A stretch of 64,000 bases of DNA, taken from positions 3,410,001 to 3,474,000 of the forward strand of contig NZ_JAAOYM010000001.1 in NCBI RefSeq assembly GCF_011761185.1, given 5' to 3'. Under the pieces are notes generated by a model. The model ran no database searches and had not been told where the DNA came from. It saw only the letters and a program-made list of their open reading frames with translations. The translations under genes and the position numbers were made by a program. This DNA is from Saccharomonospora amisosensis. Lineage in GTDB: Bacteria; Actinomycetota; Actinomycetes; Mycobacteriales; Pseudonocardiaceae. Below, piece after piece: positions 61,677-64,000 of this stretch (the stretch's first letter is position 1; every line of letters starts with the position of its first letter).

Positions 61677-62108
61677 CTACGCCAGAATAGCCGTGAGCAG
61701 CTTGTCCGGCACCGCTCCGAGCTGATTCAGGAAGTGTAGTTCGTCCATGATGTTGCGGTGCTCGACGATCTTCCCATCGACGATCCGCACCTGTCCCATG
61801 ACCTGAACCTTGACCTTCCGCCCGGTCGCCGGGATTCCCTGGAAATCTTCCCGGTGGGTGCAGGTCGCCGTCATTCTGGCGAAGAGGTCCTCGCCGTCCA
61901 CGGCCAACTGCTCGATGTGGAAATGGAGGTCGGGAAATGCCCTGCGGAACCCGCCCATCAGCTCGGCCACCTCATCGCGCCCGTAGGTGCCGAAACGTCC
62001 GTAGTGCACCATGTCGGGTGACCACACGGCGAGTATCCGTTCCTGGTTGCCGGCATTCATCGCATCCACGAAGTCCCGGAAGAACTTCTTGGTCTCCTCA
62101 GGCGACAT
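61677..62108 (-). CDS. SnoaL-like protein 4
   Basis: SnoaL-like protein of 143 aa, start ATG 62108: WSPDMVHYGRFGTYGRDEV, FPDLHFHIEQLAVDG, and the ending IMDELHFLNQLGAVPD, which matches the DELHLLTQIGALPE end of SnoaL-like 2. It is transcribed divergently from the VOC gene 2. Probably a binding or isomerising protein for the cluster product; nothing identifies the substrate. Confidence 0.8.
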   Translation of the reverse strand: MSPEETKKFFRDFVDAMNAGNQERILAVWSPDMVHYGRFGTYGRDEVAELMGGFRRAFPDLHFHIEQLAVDGEDLFARMTATCTHREDFQGIPATGRKVKVQVMGQVRIVDGKIVEHRNIMDELHFLNQLGAVPDKLLTAILA

Positions 62109-62278
62109 CCACGCACACCTTTCTTGGGTTCAGGTGCAGGCTACTCGAAAGGCCTGGTTCCGGACTTCTTCGATATTGCTTTGAATGATGCGCTCCGCAA
62201 TTTGAGAGAAGGTCTGTTCTGGTAGGACATTCTAGGCTGCTACCGGCATGAATAATTGTTCGACCACGGGAGGGAATC

Positions 62279-62653
62279 GTGCTCAACGAGCTCGGCAGTG
62301 TGACTATCTTCGTCACTGACCAGGACAAGGCGCGCGAGTTCTACACCAGTAAGGTCGGTCTGGAGGTTCGCCGTGACGAGAGTTTCGGACCGATTCGCTG
62401 GCTGGAGGTCGCCGTTCCCGGCTCCGCGACGTCCATCGTGCTCTTCCCGCAGGACAACCCTGTGTACCAGGAAGACCTGATGCGCGAGTTCACCGGCTTG
62501 CAGTTCCTTACCGAAGACATTCAGTCGACCTACGAGCAACTGAGCGGTCGTGGGGTGCCCTTCACCCAGCCTCCGATGCGGATGCCGTTCGGCTGGACCG
62601 CCGTGTTCACCGACGAAGACAAGAACCAGTTCTCCCTCCTTCAGCCCTCCTGA
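62279..62653 (+). CDS. VOC protein 2
   Basis: VOC protein of 124 aa starting at GTG 62279: VTIFVTDQDKAREFYTSKVGLEV, GLQFLTEDIQSTYEQLSGRG and FTDEDKNQFSLLQPS. It is close to VOC protein 1 at the other flank of the cluster and to the VOC domain of the AraC fusion. By analogy to TnmS-type proteins it may sequester the enediyne. A catalytic glyoxalase role is less likely in this setting. Confidence 0.8.
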   Translation: MLNELGSVTIFVTDQDKAREFYTSKVGLEVRRDESFGPIRWLEVAVPGSATSIVLFPQDNPVYQEDLMREFTGLQFLTEDIQSTYEQLSGRGVPFTQPPMRMPFGWTAVFTDEDKNQFSLLQPS

Positions 62654-63025
62654 ACCCGGCGGTGAGTGAGGTGATCTCAGCGGCTTGCACCTCACCATCA
62701 GCCCACGCCCCTTGACACTGGCGGTGTGCTCGCCCAAACCGATCACTGGAGCAGAGTTTGCCGCGCAGGACCAGGTACATCACACCGTCGCGTTCAACAG
62801 CAGGCTGAGGTAATGGGCGAGAGCACGAGGCACGTCGAGCATGACACGACAGGCGATAGGTAGGGCATTCGGACGAAGATCACTTTGGCGACGTTCTACC
62901 AAGGACTCCACGCCCATCACCCACCGGATCCCCTTCCACCAACAGACCAGGCACCCAACTTGCTGAGGTCACCGCAATGACCCCGTTCATTGCGAGATTC
63001 GCAATGAACGGGGTCACTCTCGCGG
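62654..63025. other. Gap with possible transposase-like relic
   Basis: 372 bases without an intact gene. On the minus strand an open stretch of about 54 codons ending at about 62777 reads IACRVMLDVPRALAHYLSLLL, slightly reminiscent of a DDE-transposase motif; it is too short to be sure. The end of the region holds the hairpin 62978-63016. Confidence 0.3.
62978..63016. terminator. Hairpin terminator downstream of P450 2
   Basis: A perfect 17-bp inverted repeat (TGACCCCGTTCATTGCG and its complement) with the 5-base loop AGATT, right after the stop of the minus-strand P450 gene. It ends that transcript and could also block read-through from the VOC side. Confidence 0.7.
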
Positions 63026-64000
63026 TCAGCGGGTCCAGGTGACCGGAACGGACTGGACGCAGCGGATCATCGGCGCGGGAAGGTGGTAGTCGGGTTCGTA
63101 GCCCTCCCGCAGCGCGAGATTGGGCATCCGGTCCAGTAGTGCCTCGAGACCGATCCGGATCGCGGTCCGAGACCAGCCGGCGCCGACGCAGTAGTGGATT
63201 CCCCGCCCGTGGGCCACGTGCTTGGCCCCGGTGGAGCTGACCCCGCGGCGATCGACGTCGAAGGTGTCCGGGTTGGGGAAGTCCGCCGGGTCCCGGTTCG
63301 CCGCGACATAGGAGACGATCACCGTCGAGCCCTTCGGGATCAACACGCCGCTCAGTTCGACGTCCTCGGCGGCTTCCCTCGACAGCCACTGCACCGGGCC
63401 GTCCATTCGCAACCCCTCCTCCACCGCGTTTTCGACCTGGGTGCGGTCATCCACCAGCCGCTCCCACAGCTTCCGGTCGCTCAGCAGCAGGTACAGGATG
63501 TTCGCCAGCCCCTCAGTGGTGTTGCCGAAGCCCGCGCCGTAGAGCTCCATCAGGCCCCAGACCAACTCGCTCATGGTCAGCTGGGAGCCGTCCTCGGTCC
63601 GCGCGTGCACCAGCTCCGAAGCCAGGTCGTCCCGCGGGTTCGCGCGCCGGTCCTCGAACAGCGCCTCCAGGTAGCGCTGGTACTCGACGATCTCCTTCGC
63701 AGCGGCGCGCTGGTCTTCCAGCGGGTGCCCCGGTATGAACACCTTGACCCAGAGCTTGTCCCAGTACTTGATCTTTTCGTGGTCCTCGGCCGGGACGCCC
63801 ATGAAGTCGAGGATCGCGCTGTTCATCAGCGGCTCGGCGTAGTCGTTGAAGAACTCCGCCGAGCCCCGCTCGATGAGGGTGTCGATGACCGCGTCGGCCT
63901 GCTGCCGGATGCGCGGCTCCCACCGCTTGATCCGCCCTGGCGTCCAGGCCGACTGAATCAGTGCCCGCAACCGGGTGTGCCCCGGCTGGTCCGACTCGTA
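63026..64000 (-). CDS. Cytochrome P450 (2), truncated at window end
   Basis: P450 without its N-terminus; the readable part is about 325 residues and the frame continues past 64000 (upstream part reads YESDQPGHTRLRALIQSAW). It has the ExxR motif (EEGLRMDGPVQWLSREA), the heme motif HGRGIHYCVGAG and the I-helix GAGFGNTTEGL, where Asn takes the usual acid position. Class I bacterial-type P450. Probably another oxidase of the enediyne cluster. Confidence 0.88.
   Translation of the reverse strand, partial: YESDQPGHTRLRALIQSAWTPGRIKRWEPRIRQQADAVIDTLIERGSAEFFNDYAEPLMNSAILDFMGVPAEDHEKIKYWDKLWVKVFIPGHPLEDQRAAAKEIVEYQRYLEALFEDRRANPRDDLASELVHARTEDGSQLTMSELVWGLMELYGAGFGNTTEGLANILYLLLSDRKLWERLVDDRTQVENAVEEGLRMDGPVQWLSREAAEDVELSGVLIPKGSTVIVSYVAANRDPADFPNPDTFDVDRRGVSSTGAKHVAHGRGIHYCVGAGWSRTAIRIGLEALLDRMPNLALREGYEPDYHLPAPMIRCVQSVPVTWTR

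Noticed and set aside
1-64000. CRISPR arrays, tRNA and rRNA genes, replication origins, phage attachment sites
   Set aside because: No regularly spaced repeats, no tRNA-like cloverleaf with CCA end and no conserved rRNA segment were noticed.

Overview
The window is high-GC, densely packed actinobacterial DNA, most like Pseudonocardiales-type actinomycetes by gene content (an inference; there is no rRNA or housekeeping marker). No tRNA, rRNA or CRISPR array was seen. Two functional blocks are separated by a short zone of small and decayed genes.

Block 1 (about 0-21.5 kb) is a sulfur-oxidation module of the sHdr-LbpA type (sulfur-oxidizing heterodisulfide reductase-like complex plus lipoate-binding proteins). 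One minus-strand run of 21 close or overlapping genes (20302 down to 3152) encodes TusA, DsrE, sHdrC1, sHdrB1, sHdrA, the conserved sHdr hypothetical protein, a fused sHdrC2-B2 protein, a lipoate ligase-like protein, a GcvH-like protein, LipS2, sLpl(AB), LipS1, EtfB, EtfA, a membrane Fe-S ETF:quinone oxidoreductase, a winged-helix protein, a Zn protein, two more GcvH-like LbpAs, a mini membrane protein, a DsrE2-like protein and a receiver-like/Rieske fusion. Beside it lie an Mrp-type Fe-S carrier and a FabL-like/FabD-like pair. TusA and DsrE would deliver sulfane sulfur, LbpA would carry it on lipoate, sHdr would oxidise it, and electrons would leave through EtfAB and the membrane oxidoreductase. 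Two ArsR regulators sit at the right edge. Two near-identical AT-rich sites (1872-1895 and 20360-20383) lie in the two divergent promoter regions of the module and are good operator candidates.

Between the blocks (about 21.5-25.3 kb) are a winged-helix protein, a frameshifted luciferase-like monooxygenase relic, a carboxymuconolactone decarboxylase-like protein, a hydrolase fragment and an NmrA-like reductase.

Block 2 (about 25.6 kb to the right end) is an enediyne-type polyketide gene cluster. It holds the five-gene enediyne cassette: unbL (DUF1702), unbV, unbU, the iterative enediyne PKS and the hot-dog thioesterase. Around it are an ABC exporter, an MFS exporter, four SnoaL-like proteins, methyltransferases, an FAD monooxygenase, two P450s, an orphan ketoreductase, SRPBCC proteins, an HFCD flavoprotein, AraC and HxlR regulators and a UvrA-like self-resistance protein. 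Less ordinary parts are two ABC1/UbiB-type kinase-like proteins, a VOC-AraC fusion, a double-SRPBCC/methyltransferase fusion, and a HEAT/Ca-loop protein paired with an unrecognised partner. A transposase relic lies between the exporter and the PKS core. The right end cuts a P450 gene.
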